A model generated the notes under the pieces. It did no database searches. It worked only from the letters and a program-made list of their open reading frames with translations, and had not been told where the DNA came from. A stretch of DNA of 64,000 nucleotides from the NCBI RefSeq assembly GCF_004363725.1, contig NZ_SNZF01000024.1, positions 1 through 64,000 of the forward strand, read 5' to 3'. This stretch comes from Aquamicrobium defluvii. GTDB taxonomy: Bacteria > Pseudomonadota > Alphaproteobacteria > Rhizobiales > Rhizobiaceae. Below, one piece after another: positions 39,836 to 47,743 of this stretch. The position numbers and the translations under genes were made by a program. The number at the start of each line of letters is the position of its first letter. Position 1 is the first letter of the stretch.

Positions 39836-40029
39836 AGGCACTGCCGGTTTTCGAGCCAGGGGCCGGGCTAAGCGCGTTGGCCGGGCGCGCGGGACCCGGA
39901 GCGGAACATTCCGCCCCGCCCGCGCGTTGCCAGAGGGGCAAGAATGGCCATGACTCCATCGGGACGATAAGCTATTTATCGGCCGAAGAGATGGCGCAGG
40001 CAAAGCCTGCCATGAGATGAGGAACGCGC

Positions 40030-40962
40030 ATGCGCTGGAGAGGCCGTCGCCAGAGCGACAATATCGACGATCAGCGCGGGCAGGGCGGCTTCGGCAGACC
40101 CGGAAACATCGGCACCGGTCCCGGCCGCATCCGCATCCCGGTCGGCGGACGCGCCGGCGGCGGCGGCATCTCCACCATCGTCATCCTCGTCGTGCTGTTC
40201 TTCGCGCTGAAAGCCTGCGGCATCGATCCGATGCAGGTGCTGACCGGCGGTGGCGGCGGTCTGCTGCCGGGCGAGGACAGCGGCCGCGTCACCTCCAGCG
40301 AGCCGGGTTCCGGCTCCGTGCGCAACGACGAGATGAGGCAGTTCGTGGCCACCGTGCTGGCCGAGACGGAAGATGTGTGGAACGGCATCTTCCAGGCCAA
40401 TGGGCTGACCTATCAGGAGCCGCAACTGACCCTGTTCGACGGCCAGATCCGTTCGGCCTGCGGTTTCGCCTCCTCGGCTTCCGGGCCCTTCTACTGCCCG
40501 GCCGACAAGAAGGTTTATCTCGACACCTCGTTCTTCCGCCAGCTTTCGCAGCAATTCGGCGCCTCCGGCGATTTCGCGGAAGCCTATGTCATCGCCCACG
40601 AGGTCGGCCACCACGTGCAGAACCTGATCGGCGTGCTGCCGAAGTTCAACCAGATGCGCCAGCGCATGAGCGAGCAGGAAGCGAACCACATGTCGATGCA
40701 GGTCGAGCTTCAGGCCGATTGCTTCGCCGGCGTGTGGGGGCACTACACCGCGCAGAAGGGCATTCTGGAAGAGGGCGATCTGGAAGAAGCGCTGAACGCC
40801 GCCCAGCAGATCGGCGACGACACGCTGCAAAAGCGCACGCAGGGCTATGTGGTGCCCGAGACCTTCAATCATGGCACCTCCGCCCAGCGCCAGAAATGGT
40901 TCGCCCGCGGGTATCAAAGCGGCAAGCTTTCCGACTGCGACACGTTCAACAACCCGATCTGA
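40030..40962 (+). CDS. Neutral zinc metallopeptidase (YpfJ family)
   Basis: A 310-residue membrane-anchored protein of the YpfJ/KPN_02809 family. A basic, glycine-rich N-terminus is followed by one membrane helix (about 47-63). The catalytic HEVGHH motif is at 190-195 (AYVIAHEVGHHVQNLIG), and ELQADCFAGVWGHY further on supplies the third metal ligand. Sizes and motifs match the family along the whole length. Substrates are not known. ATG 40030 begins MRWRGRRQSDNIDD, typical of the family. Confidence 0.92.
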   Translation: MRWRGRRQSDNIDDQRGQGGFGRPGNIGTGPGRIRIPVGGRAGGGGISTIVILVVLFFALKACGIDPMQVLTGGGGGLLPGEDSGRVTSSEPGSGSVRNDEMRQFVATVLAETEDVWNGIFQANGLTYQEPQLTLFDGQIRSACGFASSASGPFYCPADKKVYLDTSFFRQLSQQFGASGDFAEAYVIAHEVGHHVQNLIGVLPKFNQMRQRMSEQEANHMSMQVELQADCFAGVWGHYTAQKGILEEGDLEEALNAAQQIGDDTLQKRTQGYVVPETFNHGTSAQRQKWFARGYQSGKLSDCDTFNNPI

Positions 40963-41146
40963 CGCTACTGCCGCAGCGGTTGTCCGGTTGCGAGACCGGA
41001 GCCACGCACATACCGCCGGAATGCTTCGGGCTCACTTTGCGGCAGCTGGTGTCAGCATGAGAAGTTTTTAGGTGTTCCCTTATTGTTCCAGATTGGCGGC
41101 AAGCCTATAAGGAGCGGCCCGCTTTCCGGCGAAGGGAGGACACGCA

Positions 41147-42400
41147 ATGGTGGACACCGCCACGGCACGGCGCGGGCTTGCCCTCGTCTTCACCATATTG
41201 CTGCTCGACATCATCGGCTTCGGCATCATCATGCCGGTGCTGCCGGCTTTCCTGCAGGAATTGTCGGGCGTGGACGTGAGCGTGGCGGCGCGCGAGGGCG
41301 GATGGCTTTTGTTCGTCTATGCGGCCATGCAGTTCGTGTTCGCGCCGGTGATCGGCAATCTCTCGGATCGCTTCGGACGCCGGCCCGTCCTGCTGGCCTC
41401 GGTGTTCACCTTCGCCATCGACAACCTGATCTGCGCCATCGCATGGTCCTATCCGATGCTGTTCATCGGCCGCGTTCTGGCCGGCATCAGCGGCGGCAGC
41501 CATTCGACGGCCTCGGCCTTCATCGCCGATGTCAGCACAGACGAGAACCGGGCGCGCAACTTCGGGCTGCTGGGCATCGCCTTCGGCGTCGGTTTCGTCA
41601 TCGGGCCTGTGCTGGGCGGCATCCTTGGCGAATTCGGTCCCCGCGTTCCCTTCTGGTTCGCGGCGGGACTGGCCTTCGTCAATTTCATCGTCGCCTTCTT
41701 CTTCCTGCCCGAAACGCTGGAGGCCAAGCATCGCCGGCCCTTCGAGTGGCGGCGGGCAAGCCCGCTCGGGGCGCTGCGGCAGATGCGCAACTATCCGGGC
41801 ATCGGCTGGCTGGGGCTGGTGTTCTTCCTGATGATGCTCGGCCACATGGTCTACCCTTCGGTGTGGGCCTTCGTCAGCGACTACCGCTATGGCTGGAGCG
41901 AACGCCAGATCGGCCTCTCGCTGGGGCTGTTCGGCCTGTGCGGCGCCGTGGTCATGGCAACCGTGCTGCCGCGCGTGGTGCCGGTGCTGGGCGAATGGCG
42001 GACGGCGGCCGTCGGGCTTTCGTTCACGGCAATCGCCGCCTTCGGCTATGCGGCGGCCTGGAAGGGATGGATGGTCTATGCGGTGATCGTGGCGACCTGC
42101 CTGGAAGCCCTGTCCGAACCGCCGCTGCGCAGTCTTGCGGCGGCGAAGGTCCCGCCATCCTCGCAGGGCGAGTTGCAGGGGGCGATCACCAGCCTGTTCT
42201 CCATCACCGCGATCATCGCGCCGCTGCTCTACACGAACATCTTCTCGTGGTTCACCGGACCCGAAGCGCCGGTGGAATTCGGCGGCGCTTCCTATGTGGT
42301 GGCCGGCGTGTTCCTGAGCGGTGCGCTTTTGGTGCTGGTGACGAAAGTGCGGGTGCCGCAAGGAAAAACGGCGGCCATGAAGGCCGCCGCGAAAAGCTGA
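41147..42400 (+). CDS. MFS multidrug/tetracycline-type efflux transporter
   Basis: A 417-residue, 12-helix drug:H+ antiporter of the DHA1 group, close to TetA-like TCR proteins. Motif A appears as GNLSDRFGRRPV in the loop between helices 2 and 3, and the antiporter motif C as GPVLGGILGEFG in helix 5. The N-terminal helix LDIIGFGIIMPVLPAFL is typical of TCR/TetA. Start ATG 41147 has GAAGGGAGG upstream. No TetR repressor gene is adjacent, so it looks like a housekeeping efflux pump; the substrate is unknown. Confidence 0.9.
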   Translation: MVDTATARRGLALVFTILLLDIIGFGIIMPVLPAFLQELSGVDVSVAAREGGWLLFVYAAMQFVFAPVIGNLSDRFGRRPVLLASVFTFAIDNLICAIAWSYPMLFIGRVLAGISGGSHSTASAFIADVSTDENRARNFGLLGIAFGVGFVIGPVLGGILGEFGPRVPFWFAAGLAFVNFIVAFFFLPETLEAKHRRPFEWRRASPLGALRQMRNYPGIGWLGLVFFLMMLGHMVYPSVWAFVSDYRYGWSERQIGLSLGLFGLCGAVVMATVLPRVVPVLGEWRTAAVGLSFTAIAAFGYAAAWKGWMVYAVIVATCLEALSEPPLRSLAAAKVPPSSQGELQGAITSLFSITAIIAPLLYTNIFSWFTGPEAPVEFGGASYVVAGVFLSGALLVLVTKVRVPQGKTAAMKAAAKS

Positions 42401-42451
42401 TCGTTTTCCTGCCGCGGTTCAGGCCGGATTTCGGGCCCGGATTTCAGGCTT

Positions 42452-42488
42452 GATCATTTCATCGTTTCACGGGATCGATGAAATGATC
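42452..42488. terminator. 13-bp perfect hairpin between convergent genes
   Basis: GATCATTTCATCG (42452-42464) and CGATGAAATGATC (42476-42488) form a perfect 13-base-pair stem with an 11-base loop, between the stops of the MFS gene and carA. It is AT-richer than most hairpins in this window and lacks a T run. Confidence 0.45.
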
Positions 42489-42558
42489 TATCTTCTTGTT
42501 TATACTGCATTTATGCGACGCCAAATATTTCCATTTGGCTGCAAAATGCTCTAGGACT

Positions 42559-43761
42559 TCAGGCCCGCTCGGCCAGCGCCGGCTCACCCTTGCGCTCGCG
42601 GATGAGGTTGGCGAAGCGGCGGAAGAGGTAATGCGAATCCTGCGAGCCCGGCGAGGCTTCCGGGTGGTGCTGCACCGAGAACACCGGCCTGCCGACGATG
42701 GCGATGCCGCAGTTCGAGCCGTCGAACAGGGAGACATGGGTTTCCTTCACGCCTTCCGGCAGCGAGGCGGTGTCGACCGCGAAGCCGTGGTTCATCGACA
42801 CGATCTCGACCTTGCCGGTGGTGTGATCCTTGACCGGATGGTTGGCGCCGTGATGGCCCTGATGCATCTTGACCGTGTTGCCGCCGGTGGCAAGCGCCAG
42901 GATCTGGTGGCCGAGGCAGATGCCGAAGATCGGAATGTCGGTTTTCAGCAGTTCGCGCAGCGTCGGCACGGCATATTCGCCGGTGGCTGCCGGGTCGCCG
43001 GGGCCGTTGGAGAGGAAGATGCCATCCGGCTGAAGGGCAAGGATGTCCTGCGCCGACGCAGTGGCGGGCACCACCGTGACCTTCGCGCCAAGGCCGGCCA
43101 GCAGGCGCAATATGTTGCGCTTGACGCCGAAATCGACGGCGACGATGTGCATGGACGGCTCGCCCTGCTCGCCATAGCCTTCGTTCCACACCCACGGCGT
43201 TTCCTGCCACAGGCTCGACTGGCCGCTGGTGACGTCCTTCGCGAGGTCGAGGCCGACGAGGCCCGACCAGCCGGCCGCCTTCTTCTTCAGCGCTGCGACG
43301 TCGAAATCGCCGTCCGGCGCATGGGCGATGACGGCATCGGCCACGCCCTTGTCGCGCAGCAGCGCGGTGAGCGCGCGGGTGTCGATGCCCGACATGGCGA
43401 CGATGCCGCGCTTCTTCAGCCATTCGTCGAGACCGCCGGAGGCGCGGTAGTTGGAAGGGGTGGAGATGTCGGCCTTGAAGATGGCGCCGACAGCGCCGGC
43501 GCGCGAGATGGGCGCCAGACTTTCCTCGTCCTCGTCGTTGACGCCGACATTGCCGATATGCGGGAAGGTGAAGGTGACGATCTGGCCGGCATAGGAGGGA
43601 TCGGTGAGGATTTCCTGATAGCCGGTGAGCGCGGTGTTGAAGCAGACCTCGCCGATCGCCTCGCCGGCAGCGCCAAGGCCGCGCCCCTCGATCACCGTTC
43701 CGTCGGCAAGGACGAGCAGGGCGGTCGGCTTCTCCGAAACCCAGGGGGCAGTGCTGGCCAT
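42559..43761 (-). CDS. carA: Carbamoyl-phosphate synthase small subunit
   Basis: A 400-residue glutamine amidotransferase subunit that releases ammonia from glutamine and channels it to CarB. The N-terminal CPSase_sm domain starts TALLVLADGTVIEGRGLGAAG. The class I amidotransferase domain carries the catalytic C282 in GICLGHQ and the His/Glu partners H366 and E368 (SVQHHPEAS). The ATG at 43761 begins MASTAPWVSEKPTALLVL. It is transcribed separately from carB, with two unrelated plus-strand genes between them. Confidence 0.96.
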   Translation of the reverse strand: MASTAPWVSEKPTALLVLADGTVIEGRGLGAAGEAIGEVCFNTALTGYQEILTDPSYAGQIVTFTFPHIGNVGVNDEDEESLAPISRAGAVGAIFKADISTPSNYRASGGLDEWLKKRGIVAMSGIDTRALTALLRDKGVADAVIAHAPDGDFDVAALKKKAAGWSGLVGLDLAKDVTSGQSSLWQETPWVWNEGYGEQGEPSMHIVAVDFGVKRNILRLLAGLGAKVTVVPATASAQDILALQPDGIFLSNGPGDPAATGEYAVPTLRELLKTDIPIFGICLGHQILALATGGNTVKMHQGHHGANHPVKDHTTGKVEIVSMNHGFAVDTASLPEGVKETHVSLFDGSNCGIAIVGRPVFSVQHHPEASPGSQDSHYLFRRFANLIRERKGEPALAERA

Positions 43762-44009
43762 GGCGGCGCTCCATCGTGAGGGTTACGCGGACGCACGGCC
43801 GGGCAGCCGGGTTCCCGCGGCAAAAGGCACGGGGCGGCGAACCTTCGCGACCTCCGCGCACAAAGTGCTCAGTTCATGCTAAGGCCCCGAGATAGGGGAA
43901 CGAGCGGGCCCGGTCAACACTGCGCGGAAACTTGCCGCAGCTTTTATGGAAAACCCGCTTCCAGCCACCGGTCACATGCTTTATCTGGACCCATCAAGGA
44001 GACGACATC

Positions 44010-44459
44010 ATGCGCGAGCGGCTGAACGAAGAAGTGAAGACGGCGATGAAGGCGGGCGACAAGGCGCGTCTTTCCACGCTGCGGCTGATCCAGGCGGCAA
44101 TCAAGGACCGCGACATCGCCAATCGCGGCGTCGGCAAGGAGGCCGCAGGCGCCGACGAGCTTGCCCAGCTTCTGGCCAAGATGGTCAAGCAGCGCGAGGA
44201 TTCGGCAAAAGCCTTCGACGATGGCGGCCGTCCGGAACTGGCGGCCAGGGAGCGCGAGGAGATCGTGGTGATCCGCGATTTCATGCCCCGCCAGATGGAC
44301 GAGGCGGAAACCGGGGCCGCGATCCGCGCGGCGATTGCCGGGACCGGCGCCGCCAGCGTCAAGGACATGGGCAAGGTGATGGCCGCCCTGCGGGAAAAAT
44401 ATGCCGGCCAGATGGATTTCGGCAAGGCGAGCGGGACGATCAAGAGCCTGCTCAGCTGA
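44010..44459 (+). CDS. GatB/YqeY domain-containing protein
   Basis: A 149-residue YqeY-family protein, homologous to the C-terminal tRNA-binding domain of GatB. The N-terminal helical part is RLNEEVKTAMKAGDKARLSTLRLIQAAIKDRDI. The C-terminal YqeY domain contains REREEIVVIRDFMPRQMDEAE, AASVKDMGKVMAALREKYAGQMDFGKASG and TIKSLL. The role is unclear; it may be linked to translation or to the neighbouring dnaG-rpoD region, where yqeY often lies. ATG 44010 has AAGGAGACGAC upstream. Confidence 0.92.
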   Translation: MRERLNEEVKTAMKAGDKARLSTLRLIQAAIKDRDIANRGVGKEAAGADELAQLLAKMVKQREDSAKAFDDGGRPELAAREREEIVVIRDFMPRQMDEAETGAAIRAAIAGTGAASVKDMGKVMAALREKYAGQMDFGKASGTIKSLLS

Positions 44460-44893
44460 ATACCAGCGAACGGTGCACGGCCACTCAGGCCGTGACGCCG
44501 TCGCCGCAGGCCCATGCGACGGAGTGCGCGCCACGCGCAATGTCGGCGGCGGCATAGACGCCGGGCACCGTGGTTTTTCCTTCAGGGAATCGGTGCGGAT
44601 GAAGGTTCCGGCCGCATGTTCCTCGATGGCGCAGCCGAGTTTTTGCGCGATGTCGCTGTTGAAGCGCGTGCGCGGGCCGACATAGAGCGCGGCGAGGGGA
44701 TCGATTCGCCCGTTTTCCAGTGCGATGCCCGAAAGGTTCGGCAGCTTGCCGTGCAGACCCGCCATGATGCGCCGGATGACGACGGGGTTGGTGTCCATGG
44801 CCCGTGCCAGCACCTCGGAGGTGACTGGCTTGCTGTGCTCGGCCATGTGCAGGAGGACGTGAAGAACGCCGGAAGGTCTGCTGTCCCGTTCAT
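44452..44893 (-). pseudogene. Decayed rrf2-oxidoreductase operon remnant
   Basis: On the minus strand a broken Rrf2-type regulator runs into the tail of a thioredoxin-reductase-like flavoprotein. ATGAACGGGAC at 44893 looks like ATGAAACGGGAC minus one A; only after that shift does the frame read RDSRPSGVLHVLLHMAEHSK and MDTNPVVIRRIMAGL (Rrf2 HTH). It then jumps to PNLSGIALENGRIDPLAALYVGPRTRFNSDIAQKLGC, typical of the oxidoreductase, so roughly 110 and 200 codons are missing. A second shift in an A run (GGAAAAACC) is needed before TTVPGVYAAADIARGAHSVAWACGDGVTA, which ends in a premature TGA before VAVHRSLVFS. Confidence 0.8.
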
Positions 44894-44913
44894 GTAACTT
44901 TATACGTTACATG
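44891..44913. promoter_or_regulatory. Orphan Rrf2-type operator
   Basis: CATGTAAC (44891-44898) and GTTACATG (44906-44913) are perfect 8-base half-sites around a 7-base TTTATAC spacer. The site overlaps the start codon of the dead rrf2 gene and was probably its self-regulatory operator. Confidence 0.55.
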
Positions 44914-45074
44914 ATGGATTGAACGTCATGGGGCGTGGATTGCCGGTTTCCAGACCGATTCAGGTTTCGCGCTTAAAGGCGTATTTTGCTTGTGATTTGG
45001 TCGCGGGAGGGTCGCGTTCCCGCATCAAGCAATAAACCGCCCTGCATGGGTGCAGGGGGGGGCCGTTTTCTGCG

Positions 45075-45093
45075 AGGCCGGATTTTCCGGCCT
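45075..45093 (-). terminator. Hairpin downstream of the Na/Pi transporter gene
   Basis: AGGCCGG (45075-45081) and CCGGCCT (45087-45093) form a 7-base-pair stem over ATTTT, 24 bases past the stop of the minus-strand gene. There is no T run, so the terminator role is tentative. Confidence 0.35.
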
Positions 45094-45116
45094 GAGGAAT
45101 CCGGAGGCAGGGCCGC

Positions 45117-46781
45117 TCAGCTTGCCCGCAGGCGCGAGCCGCGCAGCAGGCCGCGCTCTTCCAGAACCGGATAGACGATGGAGGTCAGCAGCGAGTTGAT
45201 CTGCTTGAGGTCGCGCAGCGTATCGAGATGGATGGAACTGGTCTCGATCGACTTCAGCGTGCCGTCGCGCAGGCGCAGGAAATGGCTGTTGCTCGCCTCG
45301 CGCTCCATGTCGCGCAGCCTGTCCTTCTCCTGGACGAGCTGGCGCGCGGTGTCCGTGTCGCGCGACACCAGAACGTTGAAGGCAAGGCGCGCATTGGCGA
45401 GGACGGCGCCGTGGAAGGCGGTGATCTCGCGCCAGCCTTCCGGCGTGAATTCGAGATTCTGCGCCATCTTCTTGCGCACATGCACCAGCATGTTGCGCAC
45501 GATGATGTCGCCCACCTGCTCCAGCTTGACGCAGGCGCCGATCAGTTCCTGACAACGCAGCGCCTGATCCTCGGTCAGCGGATTGCGGATGAGCTTCGCC
45601 AGATAGATCTTGATGGCGGCGTGGCGTTCGTCGACGCGGTCGTCGAGCGCCGCCAGCGCGTTGATCTTGTCCTCGTCCGCACTCTCGTAGAGCTCGATGA
45701 TGCGCTTGAGCATGATCTCCACTGTCTCGCACACGCGCACCACCTCGCGCGTGGCGTTGGCGAGCGCCTGCGGCGGGCTGGACAGCGCCGATTCCGACAG
45801 CGCCGACAGCTCCATCACCTGCATTGGCGTCTCCGGGTCCGGCTTGCCGCCGAGCGCCACGATCTTTTCCGAGGCACGGTAGATGAGGCCGGCCAGCGGC
45901 AGGCCGGCGATGAGGATGATGACGTTGAACAGGATGTGGGCGTTGACGATCTGGTCCGACGCGGTCGCGCCGAGGAAATCGATCTGCGGCCTGAAGATCA
46001 TGACCAGCGCCAGCATCACGATCGAGCCCATGCCGCGCATCAGAAGATTGCCGACCGGCACGATGCGCACGCCGGGCTCGGAATTGCGGGTCAGCATCGG
46101 CGCTATGATCGAGGAGCCCAGATTGACGCCCAGCACCAGAACCACGCCAAGCTCCGGCGTGATCAGGCCGCGCCCGGCCATGGTCGCCATCAAAAGCACG
46201 GCGGCAATGGAGGACTGGAACAGCCAGGTGATGAGCGCCGCCAGCAGATAGGCGGTGATGGGATCGCTGGAGAAATAGTTGATGATGATCGGCATCAACT
46301 CGCTTTCGCGCAGCGGCTCCGAAGCGTGGCCGATCATTTCCAGCGACAGGATGAGCAGGCCGATGCCGACCAGGATGCGGCCCTTCTGGCGCCAGTCGCG
46401 GCTTTCCGTGGCCATGAACAGGAACGTGCCGACGATGAGGCAGAGCGGCACCAGCAGGGTGAGATCGTAGGTCAGAAGCTTCGCCACCAGCGCCGAGCCG
46501 ATCTCGGCCCCGCGCACGGCAAGCTGGCCGGCAAGGCCCGAAACGATGCCCGCGCCGGCGAAGGAACCGACCAGAAGGGTGACGGCGGTGGAGCTTTGCA
46601 GCGCAATGGCGAGGCCGGTGCCCGCCAGCACCGCCATGATGGGATTCTGCAAGGTGGCGCGCAGCTTGTGGCGCAGCACGTCGCCATAGGCGCGCTCCAC
46701 ACCCGTCTTCACCAGACGGGTGGCATAGAGCATCAGCGCGACGGCGCCGGCCAGATGGACGAGGACCACCGATCCGGTCAT
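45117..46781 (-). CDS. Na/Pi cotransporter family protein with PhoU-like domain
   Basis: A 554-residue member of the NptA/YjbB family. The N-terminal 320 residues hold about nine or ten membrane helices with the inverted-repeat signature motifs LQSSTAVTLLVG and FQSSIAAVLLMAT, which in the family bind sodium and phosphate. The C-terminal 200 residues are a helical PhoU-like domain (ALANATREVVRVCETVEIMLKRIIELYE). It imports or exports phosphate in a sodium-dependent way. ATG 46781 (MTGSVVLVHLAGAVALM) is used since it starts just before the first helix. Confidence 0.9.
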   Translation of the reverse strand: MTGSVVLVHLAGAVALMLYATRLVKTGVERAYGDVLRHKLRATLQNPIMAVLAGTGLAIALQSSTAVTLLVGSFAGAGIVSGLAGQLAVRGAEIGSALVAKLLTYDLTLLVPLCLIVGTFLFMATESRDWRQKGRILVGIGLLILSLEMIGHASEPLRESELMPIIINYFSSDPITAYLLAALITWLFQSSIAAVLLMATMAGRGLITPELGVVLVLGVNLGSSIIAPMLTRNSEPGVRIVPVGNLLMRGMGSIVMLALVMIFRPQIDFLGATASDQIVNAHILFNVIILIAGLPLAGLIYRASEKIVALGGKPDPETPMQVMELSALSESALSSPPQALANATREVVRVCETVEIMLKRIIELYESADEDKINALAALDDRVDERHAAIKIYLAKLIRNPLTEDQALRCQELIGACVKLEQVGDIIVRNMLVHVRKKMAQNLEFTPEGWREITAFHGAVLANARLAFNVLVSRDTDTARQLVQEKDRLRDMEREASNSHFLRLRDGTLKSIETSSIHLDTLRDLKQINSLLTSIVYPVLEERGLLRGSRLRAS

Positions 46782-47167
46782 GCATGCCCTCCCGCACGGC
46801 AGGAGGCTGCGGCGGCGAGGCGGCGCGGCCACATAGAACAGATTGCGCGGCCGGCGCGCTTGCGGATGCGAATCACATGCATGGCGGGAGTATCCTGTAC
46901 GGCCTTATATATTAGCCGGGTAATCAATATTGTCCAGCCCCCGTAGTATGTTGGCGCATTTTGTGGCCCCCTCAAGGCAGGCCGCCGCGACGCCGGGCAG
47001 CGTGGAAGCAAGCGGCTGGCGCAGGGGGCTCCCGGTTCCTGCCGGGTTGAATCAAGGCGGCTGTTTAAGAAGCTGATTCTGTTACGGAAATGTAATGTGC
47101 CCGTTCAGTTTCGGTTCATGCGCGCGGCCCTATCTCTCTGGCCATGAACAACGCAGGAGCGCCTTTC
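46782..47167. other. Divergent control region upstream of the Na/Pi and RcnB-like genes
   Basis: 386 bases without a gene. A short AT-rich patch at about 46900-46935 (TATATATTAG, TAATCAATATT) is likely to hold the promoter for the Na/Pi gene. GTTCAG-TTTC-GGTTCA at 47103-47118 is a direct-repeat-like element just upstream of the RcnB-like gene. Confidence 0.4.
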
Positions 47168-47629
47168 ATGAAACGCATCATCCTCTCGATCATGGCCGTG
47201 TCGATGCTGGCCGCCACTTCGTTTCAGGGGCAGGCCGCTCCGCTGAGCAGGCCGGCCGCGCCGCAGGCCGAACTGGTGCAGGTCGACCATCGCAAGCCGG
47301 TCCACGGGCAGAGCCACAAGAAGCCGGTCCACAAATACGACAACCGCCGCGATCACGGCCGCTACGACAACAGGCGCGATCACGGCCGCTATGGCAAGCA
47401 CCAGACCGTGAAGAAGCCGGGTTATGCCAAGCCGGGTTATGGGGGGCATCATGACTGGAAGCGCGGCCAGCGCTACTCCGACTGGCGCCGCCATCCGCCG
47501 GTGCGCGACTATCACCGCCACGGCCTGAAGCGTCCGGCCCCCGGCCAGCAGTGGATCAGGGTCGACAACGACTACCTGCTGGTGGGACTGGCGAGCGGGC
47601 TGATCGCCGGCGTGATCGCGGCGCGGTAA
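47168..47629 (+). CDS. RcnB-family periplasmic protein
   Basis: A 153-residue exported protein. Residues 1-23 are a signal peptide (ends in GQAAP). A His/Arg/Lys-rich region (30-115) follows with two exact copies of YDNRRDHGR, then an RcnB-like C-terminal domain, RPAPGQQWIRVDNDYLLVGLASGLIAGVIAAR. In E. coli, RcnB modulates nickel/cobalt efflux; related rhizobial proteins are mostly uncharacterised. The histidine-rich segment could bind metal. ATG 47168 is preceded by AGGAG. Confidence 0.82.
   Translation: MKRIILSIMAVSMLAATSFQGQAAPLSRPAAPQAELVQVDHRKPVHGQSHKKPVHKYDNRRDHGRYDNRRDHGRYGKHQTVKKPGYAKPGYGGHHDWKRGQRYSDWRRHPPVRDYHRHGLKRPAPGQQWIRVDNDYLLVGLASGLIAGVIAAR
47336..47389 (+). repeat. 27-base tandem duplication inside the RcnB-like gene
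   Basis: Two adjacent 27-base units (47336-47362 and 47363-47389) differ at only two positions and each encode YDNRRDHGR. This is an in-frame duplication that lengthens the basic linker. Confidence 0.8.
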
Positions 47630-47743
47630 GCGAACCCCGGAATGCAAAAAGGGCGGCCCGGCGCCGCCCTTTTCCGTTTGCCTGCCTGTGAATACCGGGC
47701 ATGGCGCGCGGCGAGAGTCGTCTTGCGCGCGAATGAGGTCTAT

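Larger units (their letters stand above)
39665..40029. other. Divergent control region of carB and the metallopeptidase gene
   Basis: 365 bases without a gene. It holds a candidate carB promoter (39761-39788) and a 12-base-pair hairpin (39805-39835). No further motif is clear. Confidence 0.4.

Noticed and set aside
42459..42737. 92-residue minus-strand frame at the 3' end of carA
   Set aside because: It is an out-of-frame shadow of carA running through the intergenic hairpin; serine/arginine-rich with no family resemblance.
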